From positions 18,827-82,826 of the forward strand of contig JAEWYE010000062.1 of NCBI GenBank assembly GCA_023458755.1: a stretch of DNA of 64,000 bases, read 5' to 3'. Shown one piece after another: positions 17,590 through 26,058 of the stretch. Made by a program: the position numbers and the translations under genes. The notes below the pieces were generated by a model, which was not told the origin of the DNA, made no database searches, and saw only the letters and a program-made list of their open reading frames with translations. Position 1 is the stretch's first letter. Each line of letters begins with the position of its first letter. The stretch is from Bacillota bacterium. Its GTDB lineage: Bacteria > Bacillota > Clostridia > Oscillospirales > Acutalibacteraceae.

Positions 17590-18834
17590 TTATTTAAAGG
17601 AAGCCAGGCGGATTTCGCTGACACCCAGAATAAATGCGGAGCCTTCATTGTGCAGGGCGATTGCTGCGGCATCGCTGCCCGCGTCGCAGGAACCGATATT
17701 CCTTCCCGACGCCGCGGAATAAGCATACACCTTATTACCAGCAAGAGCTGCTGCGGTATCTCCGTAAAGCGCTACAGATTTGATTCGTTGATTCACTGCA
17801 ACCGAAGCGGTCGTTTTTCCGGTATTGCCGAGCACTACCAGCTTGCTCTGCACAGAATTTTCATAAGGGGAAAGTGCTAGCACCGTACGGCCCGCATCCA
17901 CCGCAAAGGCGGAAAGCTGCTGTCCTTCGTAGCTGAAATCCGTTTTACTGTCTGCTCCTTCCCGCACAATGCTGATGCCTTTTTCGCCAATTGCCGTAAT
18001 TGTCCCATTGTCGGCATATGTAATTGAAATCAGCATATTATCATTGCACGTCAGAACCGCCGTCGGTTTTGGATTGCTGAAATCGAACAGATAGATAGCG
18101 GAACTCATCCCGCCGTCCTTCGCGGAAATCGCGCACACAGCAGCCTTCGTGCCCTCTTTATTTAAGGATACTCCGGTTACATAATATTCGGAAAAATTAT
18201 ATTGATATTGTTTTTTGTTGTCATTCAGATAAGCCGTCAGCTGGGAACAATAACCTTTGGTTTTTGTCACAAGCACATAGCGTCCGTTTGAAGCAACATC
18301 TCCCGCCATAATATCCTGATCGGTATTTGACTTCACGATCGTTTTCGCGTGGCTCTCAATTTGATAGCCCGTACCGCCTAAATTATAGATCAGTATCCGT
18401 GAATTGCGAACGCGCATGACCGGATTGCCGAAGCTGTGCTGACGGTTAACCATCTGTTTGGCGGTAGAATTCAGAATTGTCAGGGAGGTATCGCTTACCA
18501 CAACAGCATCCTGATTCATCGAAGCAAAGTTACCCAACGCCACATTTTCACCTGAGATTGGTGCCGGGTATCCGTCTCCGACTCCAAATCCGACCACTTG
18601 ATCCTGCACCCATTCCGCCACATTGGAAGGAGTCAGATTTTCGCGGTTGAACCAAATAAGCAAGCCCAAAACACAAACGACCAATATCAGCAGTATCTTA
18701 TATACCCAGCGGGGTATTTTCAAAAACGTGCTCTTCTTTTTTCTGCGTCTCGAATAGGGGTTGCCTTCCCTAGCGTCTTCATCCATATCCATTTCTTCGT
18801 CGGAATACCGTCTGGCTTTCCGTTTTGTGCTCAT
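17590..18834 (-). CDS. DUF5711-like membrane-anchored beta-propeller protein
   Basis: Single-pass membrane protein, 414 residues. A basic and acidic cytoplasmic head (1-45, with RRRKKK) precedes one membrane helix (about 45-63, VYKILLILVVCVLGLLIWF). The extracytoplasmic part is beta-rich with repeating units ending in small hydrophobic patterns (VLVTKTKGYCSQL, AAVCAISAKDGG, VLALSPYENSV), as in WD40/PQQ-like propellers. Its start overlaps the truA stop by ATGA, so the two are translationally coupled. I recognise it as the Clostridia-specific DUF5711 type but know no function. It may be a scaffold in the envelope. The 219-bp gap downstream (17371-17589) shows nothing clear. Confidence 0.7.
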   Translation of the reverse strand: MSTKRKARRYSDEEMDMDEDAREGNPYSRRRKKKSTFLKIPRWVYKILLILVVCVLGLLIWFNRENLTPSNVAEWVQDQVVGFGVGDGYPAPISGENVALGNFASMNQDAVVVSDTSLTILNSTAKQMVNRQHSFGNPVMRVRNSRILIYNLGGTGYQIESHAKTIVKSNTDQDIMAGDVASNGRYVLVTKTKGYCSQLTAYLNDNKKQYQYNFSEYYVTGVSLNKEGTKAAVCAISAKDGGMSSAIYLFDFSNPKPTAVLTCNDNMLISITYADNGTITAIGEKGISIVREGADSKTDFSYEGQQLSAFAVDAGRTVLALSPYENSVQSKLVVLGNTGKTTASVAVNQRIKSVALYGDTAAALAGNKVYAYSAASGRNIGSCDAGSDAAAIALHNEGSAFILGVSEIRLASFK

Positions 18835-19604
18835 GGTTCAATCCCCTTCCCATCGAATATGGAGTCCTCATAAAAAACACGGTTTAAATACAATCCATGC
18901 GGTGGCGCGGTAGGCCCTGCCGCCTTCCGGTTTTTCGCTTCCAGAATGGCAGGTATTTCCTGCGGCTGAAACTTTCCCTGCGCCACGCGCAGAAGGGTAC
19001 CGACCATAATTCGTACCATATTATATAAAAATCCGTCCGCCGCGACCGTAAACGTAATCAAATCGCCTTCCTTTTGAAGCTCCGCTTTTGTAACGGTACG
19101 CGTCATATCACCGCGTTCGCGGCTGTCAAGCGTACAAAAGGATGTAAAATCGTGGCTGCCGATAAAGCAGTGCGCGGCGGCGTTCAGTTTTTCCAAGTTC
19201 ATTGGATACCAGTAATGCAAGGCATGTCCATCTAAAAACGGGGACCGAATGGGATTGTTCCAAATTTTATAAACGTATTCCTTGCCCTCACAGGAGTAGC
19301 GGGCATGAAAATCCATCGGTACTTCGCGGCAGTTCAGCACCGCGATATCCGTTGGCAAAAAATGATTGAGTGCTCCCACCAAACGCTCACAGGGAATGTT
19401 GTGCTCCGTTTTTAAGCTGATGCAGTAAGCATAAGCATGCACACCGGAATCGGTTCGGCTGCACCCTTTTAAATCCGGCACATCATTCAGCACCTTACCC
19501 AGTGCTTCCTGAAAAACCTGCTGCACAGCAAGGGAATTTTGCTGAATCTGCCAGCCATGATACCGGGTGCCGTCATAGCAAATGGTAAGCAATAAATTCC
19601 GCAC
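18831..19604 (-). CDS. truA: tRNA pseudouridine(38-40) synthase
   Basis: Converts uridines 38-40 of the tRNA anticodon arm to pseudouridine, 257 residues. The catalytic aspartate is Asp52 in GCSRTDSGVHA, and LTICYDGTRYHGWQIQ is the typical first strand. I chose GTG at 19604, preceded by AAGGGGGA; the longer frame to 19664 has no site and adds residues outside the family. It lies between pth and the DUF5711 gene in a minus-strand housekeeping run. Confidence 0.93.
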   Translation of the reverse strand: MRNLLLTICYDGTRYHGWQIQQNSLAVQQVFQEALGKVLNDVPDLKGCSRTDSGVHAYAYCISLKTEHNIPCERLVGALNHFLPTDIAVLNCREVPMDFHARYSCEGKEYVYKIWNNPIRSPFLDGHALHYWYPMNLEKLNAAAHCFIGSHDFTSFCTLDSRERGDMTRTVTKAELQKEGDLITFTVAADGFLYNMVRIMVGTLLRVAQGKFQPQEIPAILEAKNRKAAGPTAPPHGLYLNRVFYEDSIFDGKGIEP

Positions 19605-19732
19605 ACAATTCCCCCTTGTCGTTTTCTGATACCTATTATAATATACACGTTCTATTCTGCGCAACCACAGAAAAAGGCATTCTCAAATTTTTGGCTGTGC
19701 ACGTTGATTCCGAGTTTTGCAGAATGATATCG

Positions 19733-20344
19733 TCAGGAATTAAACTTGTTCATGGCCTGTTCCATGCTGCCGCCTACAATCAGAGAAGCGGCGGATGCCG
19801 CGTAGTCGATTGCTTCATTCAGCGCGATAGTTTCCTGCTGGGAAAAGCGGGAAAGCACCCAATCTGCCAAATCCCATTGCGGGCTCGGTTTGGCACCAAC
19901 ACCCATTTTGATACGGGGGAACGTATCTTTCCCGGCAAGGTAGATAATATTTTTCATGCCGTTATGGCCGCCGTCACTGCCTTTTTTGCGAATGCGCAGT
20001 CTTCCGGGTTCCAGTGAAATGTCATCAAAAATAATCAGAATGTTTTCCGGCGGCAGCTTGTAAAAATTCATGGCTTCCTGCACGGATTGTCCGCTTAAAT
20101 TCATAAAGGTAGACGGCTTCAGCAGCAGCACTTTCCTGCCCGCGATTTCCGCTTCGCCGCAAAGCCCTTTGAATTTCAGCCGGTCTATTTTTACTCCTGC
20201 CAGTTCGGCAATATGATCAACGGTCATAAATCCCGCATTGTGCCGGGTACCCTCATATTGCTTGCCCGGATTTCCCAACCCGACAATCATATACTCGACC
20301 GGCCCGGTGGGAGCCTTTTGAGAAGAAAAAAGCTTACTTAACAT
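19733..20344 (-). CDS. pth: Peptidyl-tRNA hydrolase
   Basis: Cleaves peptidyl-tRNA that has dropped off ribosomes, 203 residues. Catalytic His35 lies in GTRHNAGF; the conserved FDDISLEPGRLRIRKKGSDGGHNGMK is present in full across the family's second block. There is a short N-terminal extension (MLSKLFSSQKAPTG) before the fold. GAGGT precedes the start. It follows prs on the same strand, a frequent Firmicutes arrangement (glmU-prs-pth). Confidence 0.95.
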   Translation of the reverse strand: MLSKLFSSQKAPTGPVEYMIVGLGNPGKQYEGTRHNAGFMTVDHIAELAGVKIDRLKFKGLCGEAEIAGRKVLLLKPSTFMNLSGQSVQEAMNFYKLPPENILIIFDDISLEPGRLRIRKKGSDGGHNGMKNIIYLAGKDTFPRIKMGVGAKPSPQWDLADWVLSRFSQQETIALNEAIDYAASAASLIVGGSMEQAMNKFNS

Positions 20345-20460
20345 AGAAATACCTCAAAATTCGGCAAATACTTTATATAGATTTATGGCGGGACAGAATC
20401 TGCATTCTACCCCGCCTTTGTCATACGAATAGCATATATAAACAGTTAAAAATCTTGTTA

Positions 20461-21420
20461 TCAGACAAACATGGGGGAAACCGGTTTGTCTTCGTAAATG
20501 CGTTCGATTGCTTCCGCAAACAGCGGTGCAACCGGAAGGATGGTCATGTTTGGCAGTACCTTTTCCGGTGAGAGCGGAATGGTATCGAGCAGAACCAGTT
20601 GGGTAATGTTGCTGTTCTTAATACGCTCGATTGCGGGGCCGGAAAGTACGGCATGGGTAGCGCAGGCGATAATTTCGGTCGCTCCGCCTTTTTCCGCAAT
20701 GGCAGCCGCACCGTTGCACAGAGTACCAGCTGTGTCGATCATATCATCCACCATAATGACTTTTTTACCCTTTACATCACCGATGATGTTCATAACTTCA
20801 CAGGCATTTGCCTTTTGACGGCGCTTGTCCACGATGGCCAGGGGGCAGCCGATTCTTGCGGCAAAATTTCTGGCACGCGTTACGGAGCCAAGGTCAGGCG
20901 AAACCACAACATATTCATCGGTATGACCGCCGATCAGTTCCTTCAGGTAAGAAGAAAGCAGCGGCGCGCCAAGCAGATGATCCACCGGAATATTGAAAAA
21001 GCCCTGAATCTGCGGAGCATGCAGATCCATGGTCAGCACACGGTCTGCACCGGCAGTGGTAATCAGATCGGCACACAATTTTGCTGAAATCGGGTCGCGG
21101 GCCTTCGCTTTACGATCCTGTCTTGCATAACCAAAGTACGGTATAACAGCGGTAATTCTGGCAGCAGACGCACGTTTCATCGCGTCAATCATAATGAGCA
21201 GTTCCATAAGATTGTTGTTTACCGGAGCACAGGTGGACTGAACAATAAAGCAGTCCGAGCCGCGAACCGACTCAAAGAGTGACATGGAAATTTCCCCATC
21301 ACTGAACATGGAAACTTCAGACTTGCCCATTGGCAGCCCCAGACAATCGGAAATCTGTTTTGCAACACGCTGGTTTGCGTTTGCTGCAAAAATCTTGATA
21401 TCCTTACCGTGAAAATTCAT
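20461..21420 (-). CDS. prs: Ribose-phosphate pyrophosphokinase
   Basis: Makes PRPP from ribose-5-phosphate and ATP for nucleotide, histidine and tryptophan synthesis, 319 residues, standard length. Visible motifs are the flexible-loop region GYARQDRKAKARDPISAK, the metal and PP site MDLHAPQIQGFF, and the PRPP loop VIMVDDMIDTAGT. AGGGGGA upstream supports the start. It sits directly downstream of the short glmU, as in Bacillus. Confidence 0.96.
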   Translation of the reverse strand: MNFHGKDIKIFAANANQRVAKQISDCLGLPMGKSEVSMFSDGEISMSLFESVRGSDCFIVQSTCAPVNNNLMELLIMIDAMKRASAARITAVIPYFGYARQDRKAKARDPISAKLCADLITTAGADRVLTMDLHAPQIQGFFNIPVDHLLGAPLLSSYLKELIGGHTDEYVVVSPDLGSVTRARNFAARIGCPLAIVDKRRQKANACEVMNIIGDVKGKKVIMVDDMIDTAGTLCNGAAAIAEKGGATEIIACATHAVLSGPAIERIKNSNITQLVLLDTIPLSPEKVLPNMTILPVAPLFAEAIERIYEDKPVSPMFV

Positions 21421-21488
21421 TTGCGTATCCCCCTAAATGTATTGCCGCCCAGCTTAGTATTGGTAAGTGGGCGGTAGTTTTAATGCCT

Positions 21489-22565
21489 TTAACGGCAATG
21501 TTCACAATTTAATTTTGTACAATCGTCAGAAGGCAGAACGGAATATGGTACTGGTGACTGATTGCTGCCAACGATACAATACGAGCCTTGAATGGAATTT
21601 AAGGTAACATGATTGCCTATAGTGCAATCCGTCAGCACAGTATTCGGGCCGAGCTGACAGCCGTTTCCGATAGTGGTTTCCCCACGCAGGATGGTTCCCG
21701 GCAGAATGCAGGTGTCGCTTCCGATGGTGACATCCGGTCCGATGATAACACCGTCACGGCAGGGAATTTCAATCCCGTCACGCATCAGTTTGCTCAGTAT
21801 GCTTTCCCGCGCGATTGAATTCAAAGCATTTAGCTGCAGACAGTCATTGGCACCCAGTACGGTATTCGCGTTTGAGGTAGTAAACGCCGCCGCCTTTTTA
21901 CCGCCTGCAATCAATAATTTTATCGCATCCGGCAAATAATATTCACCTTGTGCGTTATTATTTTGAATATTTCCCAATACAGAAAGAAGGTCGTCGATTC
22001 TGAACCAATACGCACCGGAATTCACTTCCAGGATAGCAAGGGTAGCATAATCGGCGTCCTTCTGTTCTACAATTGCGCTTATTAAATGGGTATCTTCGTC
22101 TCTTACAATACGGCCGTAACCGGTAGGATCATCCAAAACAGCAGAAATCACCGTAACGGAATTGCCATTGCTGATGTGCTCCTTGAGCGCATCCCCGATT
22201 ACCTGATCATCAATAAACGGTGCGTCCCCGTTCAAAACAAGTACATTTCCCCCACGGAAACGGCTCAAAAAAGATTCTGCCATCATAACCGCGTGGCCGG
22301 TTCCTTTGCGTTCTGCCTGCAGAACATGTTCAATCTTCAAATGGGCAGTATCCGCCTGATTAACTTCGGAAAGATAGTCTTCCACCGTTTCATGCATGTA
22401 TCCTGCTACTACGCATATATGGTTTACATCTGCCTTGTGTGAAGCGTCCAGCACCCATTGCAGCATGGGCTTAAACAACACGGGCGAAAGCACTTTCGGG
22501 CGGTTGGATTTCATTCGTTTGCCTTCACCGGCAGCAAGAATAACTGCACAATTTTCTGATGGCAT
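21489..22565 (-). CDS. glmU: Shortened GlmU: uridylyltransferase domain with partial beta-helix
   Basis: UDP-GlcNAc pyrophosphorylase, 358 residues versus about 455 for complete GlmU. The N-terminal Rossmann domain is intact: LAAGEGKRMKSNRPKVL (10-26), LNGDAPF, and GTGHAVMMA. A left-handed beta-helix starts near 262 (GVIIGPDVTIGSDTCILPGT) but stops after about five coils with a cysteine-containing tail (CTKLNCEHCR). The acetyltransferase active site of complete GlmU lies past this point, so the glucosamine-1-phosphate acetylation step should be missing. The stop is clean and prs follows, so this is a stable short form and not an assembly end. GGAGGAG precedes the start. Confidence 0.88.
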   Translation of the reverse strand: MPSENCAVILAAGEGKRMKSNRPKVLSPVLFKPMLQWVLDASHKADVNHICVVAGYMHETVEDYLSEVNQADTAHLKIEHVLQAERKGTGHAVMMAESFLSRFRGGNVLVLNGDAPFIDDQVIGDALKEHISNGNSVTVISAVLDDPTGYGRIVRDEDTHLISAIVEQKDADYATLAILEVNSGAYWFRIDDLLSVLGNIQNNNAQGEYYLPDAIKLLIAGGKKAAAFTTSNANTVLGANDCLQLNALNSIARESILSKLMRDGIEIPCRDGVIIGPDVTIGSDTCILPGTILRGETTIGNGCQLGPNTVLTDCTIGNHVTLNSIQGSYCIVGSNQSPVPYSVLPSDDCTKLNCEHCR

Positions 22566-22604
22566 ATAGCTCCTCCAAAAAAACGATTTTCAAATGGAAG
22601 TACA

Positions 22605-22700
22605 GCCGGGAATCCGTTCAAATCCCCCGGCAAAAAGCCGTGCACGCAAAAAAGACGTATGCTTCGCCGAATCCGCAGGATGCCGTAGACAACGTCTTTT
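22605..22700 (-). ncRNA. Structured leader / possible attenuator upstream of glmU
   Basis: On the minus strand AAAAGACGT (22700-22692) pairs with ACGTCTTTT (22658-22650) and runs into six Ts, the form of an intrinsic terminator with a 33-nt loop. A second stem GCCGGG/CCCGGC (22605-22631) follows before the glmU ribosome site. This could be a leader attenuator for glmU-prs-pth. I do not recognise a known riboswitch. Confidence 0.35.
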
Positions 22701-22875
22701 GTATATTATGGCATATATTAACAAATGCTAAATTTCGTGAATTCTTGTACCCCTATTATCTCATATGTACGGGATTTTTCAAGACAATTTTTAATATTTG
22801 TGAATGTTTTATTAAACTTAATTAATTTTTAACAAAAAATTGATTAATATCGGTAAGTTTTGCGGAAAAAAAGTA

Positions 22876-22904
22876 TGGTAATCCTTACAGAATTTTGATA
22901 TAAT
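22876..22904 (+). promoter_or_regulatory. Probable ppdK promoter
   Basis: TGGTAA (22876-22881) and a perfect TATAAT (22899-22904) are 17 bp apart. It would produce a leader of about 110 nt before ppdK. Confidence 0.6.
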
Positions 22905-22916
22905 ACACTGTGAGCG

Positions 22917-23000
22917 ATTGTTGGTACAACAATATGCCTTATTTTCATGCTCAAGTTAGCAAATAGGTGACTGTGTTTTCACAGAACTTGTTCCCTATTT
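22917..23000 (+). other. Folded 5' leader of ppdK
   Basis: Two hairpins in the untranslated leader: ATTGTTG/CAACAAT with a 3-nt loop, and AAATAGG (22961-22967) with CCTATTT (22994-23000) enclosing CTGTG/CACAG. The second ends 7 nt before AGGAGG. It may protect the mRNA or adjust translation; no known riboswitch is recognised. Confidence 0.4.
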
Positions 23001-23023
23001 AAAATTTAGGAGGTTGATTATTA

Positions 23024-25660
23024 ATGAGCCACAAGTACGTCTACCTTTTCTCCGAAGGCAACGGCAAAATGAGAGAGCTGCTCGGAGGCAAAGGCGCAAA
23101 CCTGGCCGAAATGACCGTGCTGGGTATGCCTGTTCCGCAGGGCTTCACAATTTCTACAGAGGCCTGTACCCAATATTATGAGGATGGACGTCAGATTAAT
23201 GACGAAATCCAAAAAGAAATTTATGATTATCTTGCAAAGATGGAAGAAATCTGCGGCAAGAAATTCGGCGATCCGAAGAACCCGCTCCTCGTTTCCGTTC
23301 GTTCCGGCGCAAGAGCTTCCATGCCTGGCATGATGGATACCATTTTGAACCTTGGTTTAAACGACACGGTTGTAGAAGGCCTTGCTGCTTTCACAAACAA
23401 CCCGCGTTTTGCATATGACTCCTACCGCCGCTTTGTTCAAATGTTCTCCGATGTTGTTATGGAAATGTCCAAAACAGAATTCGAGAAAATCATCGACGCA
23501 AAGAAAGAAGAAAAAGGCGTTAAGATGGATACCGAGCTTGACGCTGACGATATGAAGGATTTGGTTAAGAAATTCAAAGCCTTCTATAAGAGCCAAAAGG
23601 GCGAAGACTTCCCAACCGAGCCGAAGGTTCAGTTAATGGAAGCTGTAAAAGCTGTTTTCCGTTCTTGGGACAACCCGCGTGCAAACGTGTATCGCCGCAT
23701 GAACGAAATTCCTTACAACTGGGGCACCGCTGTTAACGTACAGGCAATGGTATTCGGTAACTCCGGCGATAAATCCGGCACAGGCGTTGCCTTTACCCGT
23801 AACCCTGCAACCGGCGAAAAAGCACTGTTTGGTGAATATCTTATCAATGCTCAGGGCGAAGACGTTGTTGCCGGTATTCGTACCCCACAACCAATCAGCC
23901 ATCTGCAGCAGGATATGCCGGAAGTTTACAACCAGTTTGCAGACATTGCTACCAGACTGGAACAGCACTACACCGACATGCAGGACATGGAGTTCACCAT
24001 TGAAAACGGCAAGCTCTACATGCTGCAAACCAGAAACGGCAAGAGAACCGCTGCAGCTGCTTTGAAAGTTGCGGTTGACCTTGTTGACGAAAAAATGATT
24101 ACCGAAGAAGAAGCCGTTCTTCGCGTTGAGCCAAAACAACTCGATGCTCTGCTTCATCCGCAGTTTGACGCGGTTGCAATCAAAAAAGCAAAAGTCATCG
24201 GTAAAGGCTTGGCTGCTTCCCCGGGCGCTGCCTGCGGTAAAGTTGTATTCTCCGCTGAGGATGCAAAAGAGTGGCATGAGCGCGGCGAAAAGGTCGTTCT
24301 CGTTCGTCTCGAAACTTCTCCGGAAGATATCGAAGGCATGGCTGTTGCACAGGGTATTCTTACGGTCCGCGGCGGCATGACCTCTCACGCTGCTGTTGTT
24401 GCCCGCGGCATGGGCACCTGCTGCGTATCCGGCTGCGGTGACATCACCGTTGACTATGATAAGAAGCAATTCACTCTTGCCGGCAAAGCATATAAGGAAG
24501 GCGACTATATTTCAATTGACGGTTCTACCGGCAATATTTATGGTGAAGCAATTCCTACCACCGCTGCTTCCATTTCCGGTGATTTTGACCGCTTTATGAA
24601 GTGGGCGGACGGCGTTCGCAAACTGGAAGTTTACACCAATGCGGATACACCGAAGGATGCTGCTCAGGCAAGAGCATTCGGCGCACAGGGCATCGGCCTC
24701 TGCCGTACCGAGCACATGTTCTTTGAAGGCGCCCGTATTAAAGCAATGCGCGAAATGATCGTTGCCAAAACAACGGATGCTCGCAAGGCTGCTCTTGCAA
24801 AGATTATGCCTTACCAGCAGGGTGACTTCGAAGGTCTCTATGAAGTAATGGAAGGCCGTCCGGTAACCATCCGCTTCCTGGATCCGCCGCTGCATGAATT
24901 CCTGCCAACCAAGGAAGAAGATATTAAGGAAATCGCGGGCGAACTGAACATCACCGTGGAAGACCTGAAGAACGTTATCGCAAGCCTGCATGAATTCAAC
25001 CCGATGATGGGTCACCGTGGCTGCCGTCTGACCGTTTCCTATCCGGAAATTGCTGAGATGCAGACCACCGCTGTTATTAACGCCGCAATCAATGTTAAGA
25101 AGAACAAGGGCTTTGACATTGTTCCTCAAATCATGATTCCGTTGGTAGGCGAAGTAAAAGAATTGAAATTCGTTAAAGATGTTGTTACCGCAACTGCTGA
25201 TAAGATTATCAAAGATGCCGGCATCGACATGAAGTATGAAGTCGGTACGATGATCGAAATTCCCCGTGCTGCTCTTACTGCGGATGAAATCGCCAAGGAA
25301 GCGGAGTTCTTCTGCTTCGGCACCAATGATCTTACCCAAATGACATTCGGTTTCAGCCGTGATGACGCCGGTAAGTTCCTCAGCTACTACTACGAGAATA
25401 AGATTTATGAGTCCGACCCATTTGTTCACATTGATCAAAACGGCGTTGGCAAACTGATTCAGATGTCCGTTGACCTCGGCCGTGCAACCCGCAAGGATCT
25501 GCACCTCGGCATCTGCGGCGAACATGGCGGTGACCCGTCATCCGTCGAGTTCTGCCATAAGGTTGGTTTGGACTATGTTTCCTGTTCACCGTTCCGCGTG
25601 CCGATCGCGCGTTTGGCTGCTGCTCAGGCTGCTGTCAAAGAAAAGAGAGCAAAGAAATAA
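23024..25660 (+). CDS. ppdK: Pyruvate, phosphate dikinase
   Basis: Interconverts pyruvate, ATP and phosphate with PEP, AMP and pyrophosphate; in anaerobes it serves glycolysis or gluconeogenesis with PPi. 878 residues, normal length. The ATP-grasp domain begins at LGGKGANLAEM; the phospho-histidine swivelling domain has GGMTSHAAVVARGMGTCCV with the catalytic histidine; the C-terminal PEP/pyruvate barrel ends with GICGEHGGDPSSVEFC. AGGAGG (23008-23013) is 10 bp upstream. Its last 32 coding-strand bases (25622-25653) recur exactly at 36829-36860, which points to an insertion at this 3' end. Codon choice is highly biased, fitting strong expression. Confidence 0.97.
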   Translation: MSHKYVYLFSEGNGKMRELLGGKGANLAEMTVLGMPVPQGFTISTEACTQYYEDGRQINDEIQKEIYDYLAKMEEICGKKFGDPKNPLLVSVRSGARASMPGMMDTILNLGLNDTVVEGLAAFTNNPRFAYDSYRRFVQMFSDVVMEMSKTEFEKIIDAKKEEKGVKMDTELDADDMKDLVKKFKAFYKSQKGEDFPTEPKVQLMEAVKAVFRSWDNPRANVYRRMNEIPYNWGTAVNVQAMVFGNSGDKSGTGVAFTRNPATGEKALFGEYLINAQGEDVVAGIRTPQPISHLQQDMPEVYNQFADIATRLEQHYTDMQDMEFTIENGKLYMLQTRNGKRTAAAALKVAVDLVDEKMITEEEAVLRVEPKQLDALLHPQFDAVAIKKAKVIGKGLAASPGAACGKVVFSAEDAKEWHERGEKVVLVRLETSPEDIEGMAVAQGILTVRGGMTSHAAVVARGMGTCCVSGCGDITVDYDKKQFTLAGKAYKEGDYISIDGSTGNIYGEAIPTTAASISGDFDRFMKWADGVRKLEVYTNADTPKDAAQARAFGAQGIGLCRTEHMFFEGARIKAMREMIVAKTTDARKAALAKIMPYQQGDFEGLYEVMEGRPVTIRFLDPPLHEFLPTKEEDIKEIAGELNITVEDLKNVIASLHEFNPMMGHRGCRLTVSYPEIAEMQTTAVINAAINVKKNKGFDIVPQIMIPLVGEVKELKFVKDVVTATADKIIKDAGIDMKYEVGTMIEIPRAALTADEIAKEAEFFCFGTNDLTQMTFGFSRDDAGKFLSYYYENKIYESDPFVHIDQNGVGKLIQMSVDLGRATRKDLHLGICGEHGGDPSSVEFCHKVGLDYVSCSPFRVPIARLAAAQAAVKEKRAKK
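25622..25653 (+). repeat. 32-bp direct repeat, left copy (3' end of ppdK)
   Basis: These 32 bases, encoding the ppdK tail AQAAVKEKRAK, are repeated without mismatch and in the same orientation at 36829-36860. The two copies bracket the pectin gene island, in the manner of attL and attR. Confidence 0.85.
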
Positions 25661-25683
25661 TCTACGCTCATAAATAAAAATAG

Positions 25684-25724
25684 AACCGCACACCTTTGAG
25701 CAATCAGGGGTGTGCGGTTTTTTG
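25684..25724 (+). terminator. Terminator of ppdK
   Basis: AACCGCACACC (25684-25694) pairs with GGTGTGCGGTT (25709-25719), followed by TTTT. Strong plus-strand terminator 23 bp after the stop. Confidence 0.9.
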
Positions 25725-26058
25725 TATAGGTTTTATATTAATAGTTTGGTTAAACCTTGATAATAGAGGAAACATGAAAGAGGTTGAATATATGAACTAT
25801 TCTGAGTGTTACAGAGGTTAGCATACACTATATCCTCAATTGCACATGTTTTGATTTCCTCAAAGGGCTAGTGCTTATATCATGCTCAATGTTGCAGATG
25901 TCTTGTGAAGCAGTCCAGTATGACAATCGTAGCATATGACTACTGAGATAGTGCCTATTTATAGCCTATACTTAGAAGCTTTAGGAGCAACCAAAAGATC
26001 AATTCCAACCTCCGCAAAAACGTTATGGAGTAAACCTTACTGACTACAAGCTAGGACC
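25725..26058. other. AT-rich gap at the left end of the island with a possible coding remnant
   Basis: No intact gene. On the plus strand the stretch at about 25957-26031 reads SLYLEALGATKRSIPTSA and then KTLWSKPY before a stop, which looks like decayed coding sequence and not random translation; I do not recognise the family. No recombinase motif could be identified. The remainder is uninformative. Confidence 0.3.

Noticed and set aside
24512..25525. 337-codon frame antisense to ppdK
   Set aside because: Shadow of a highly codon-biased gene on the other strand, no domain and no ribosome site.
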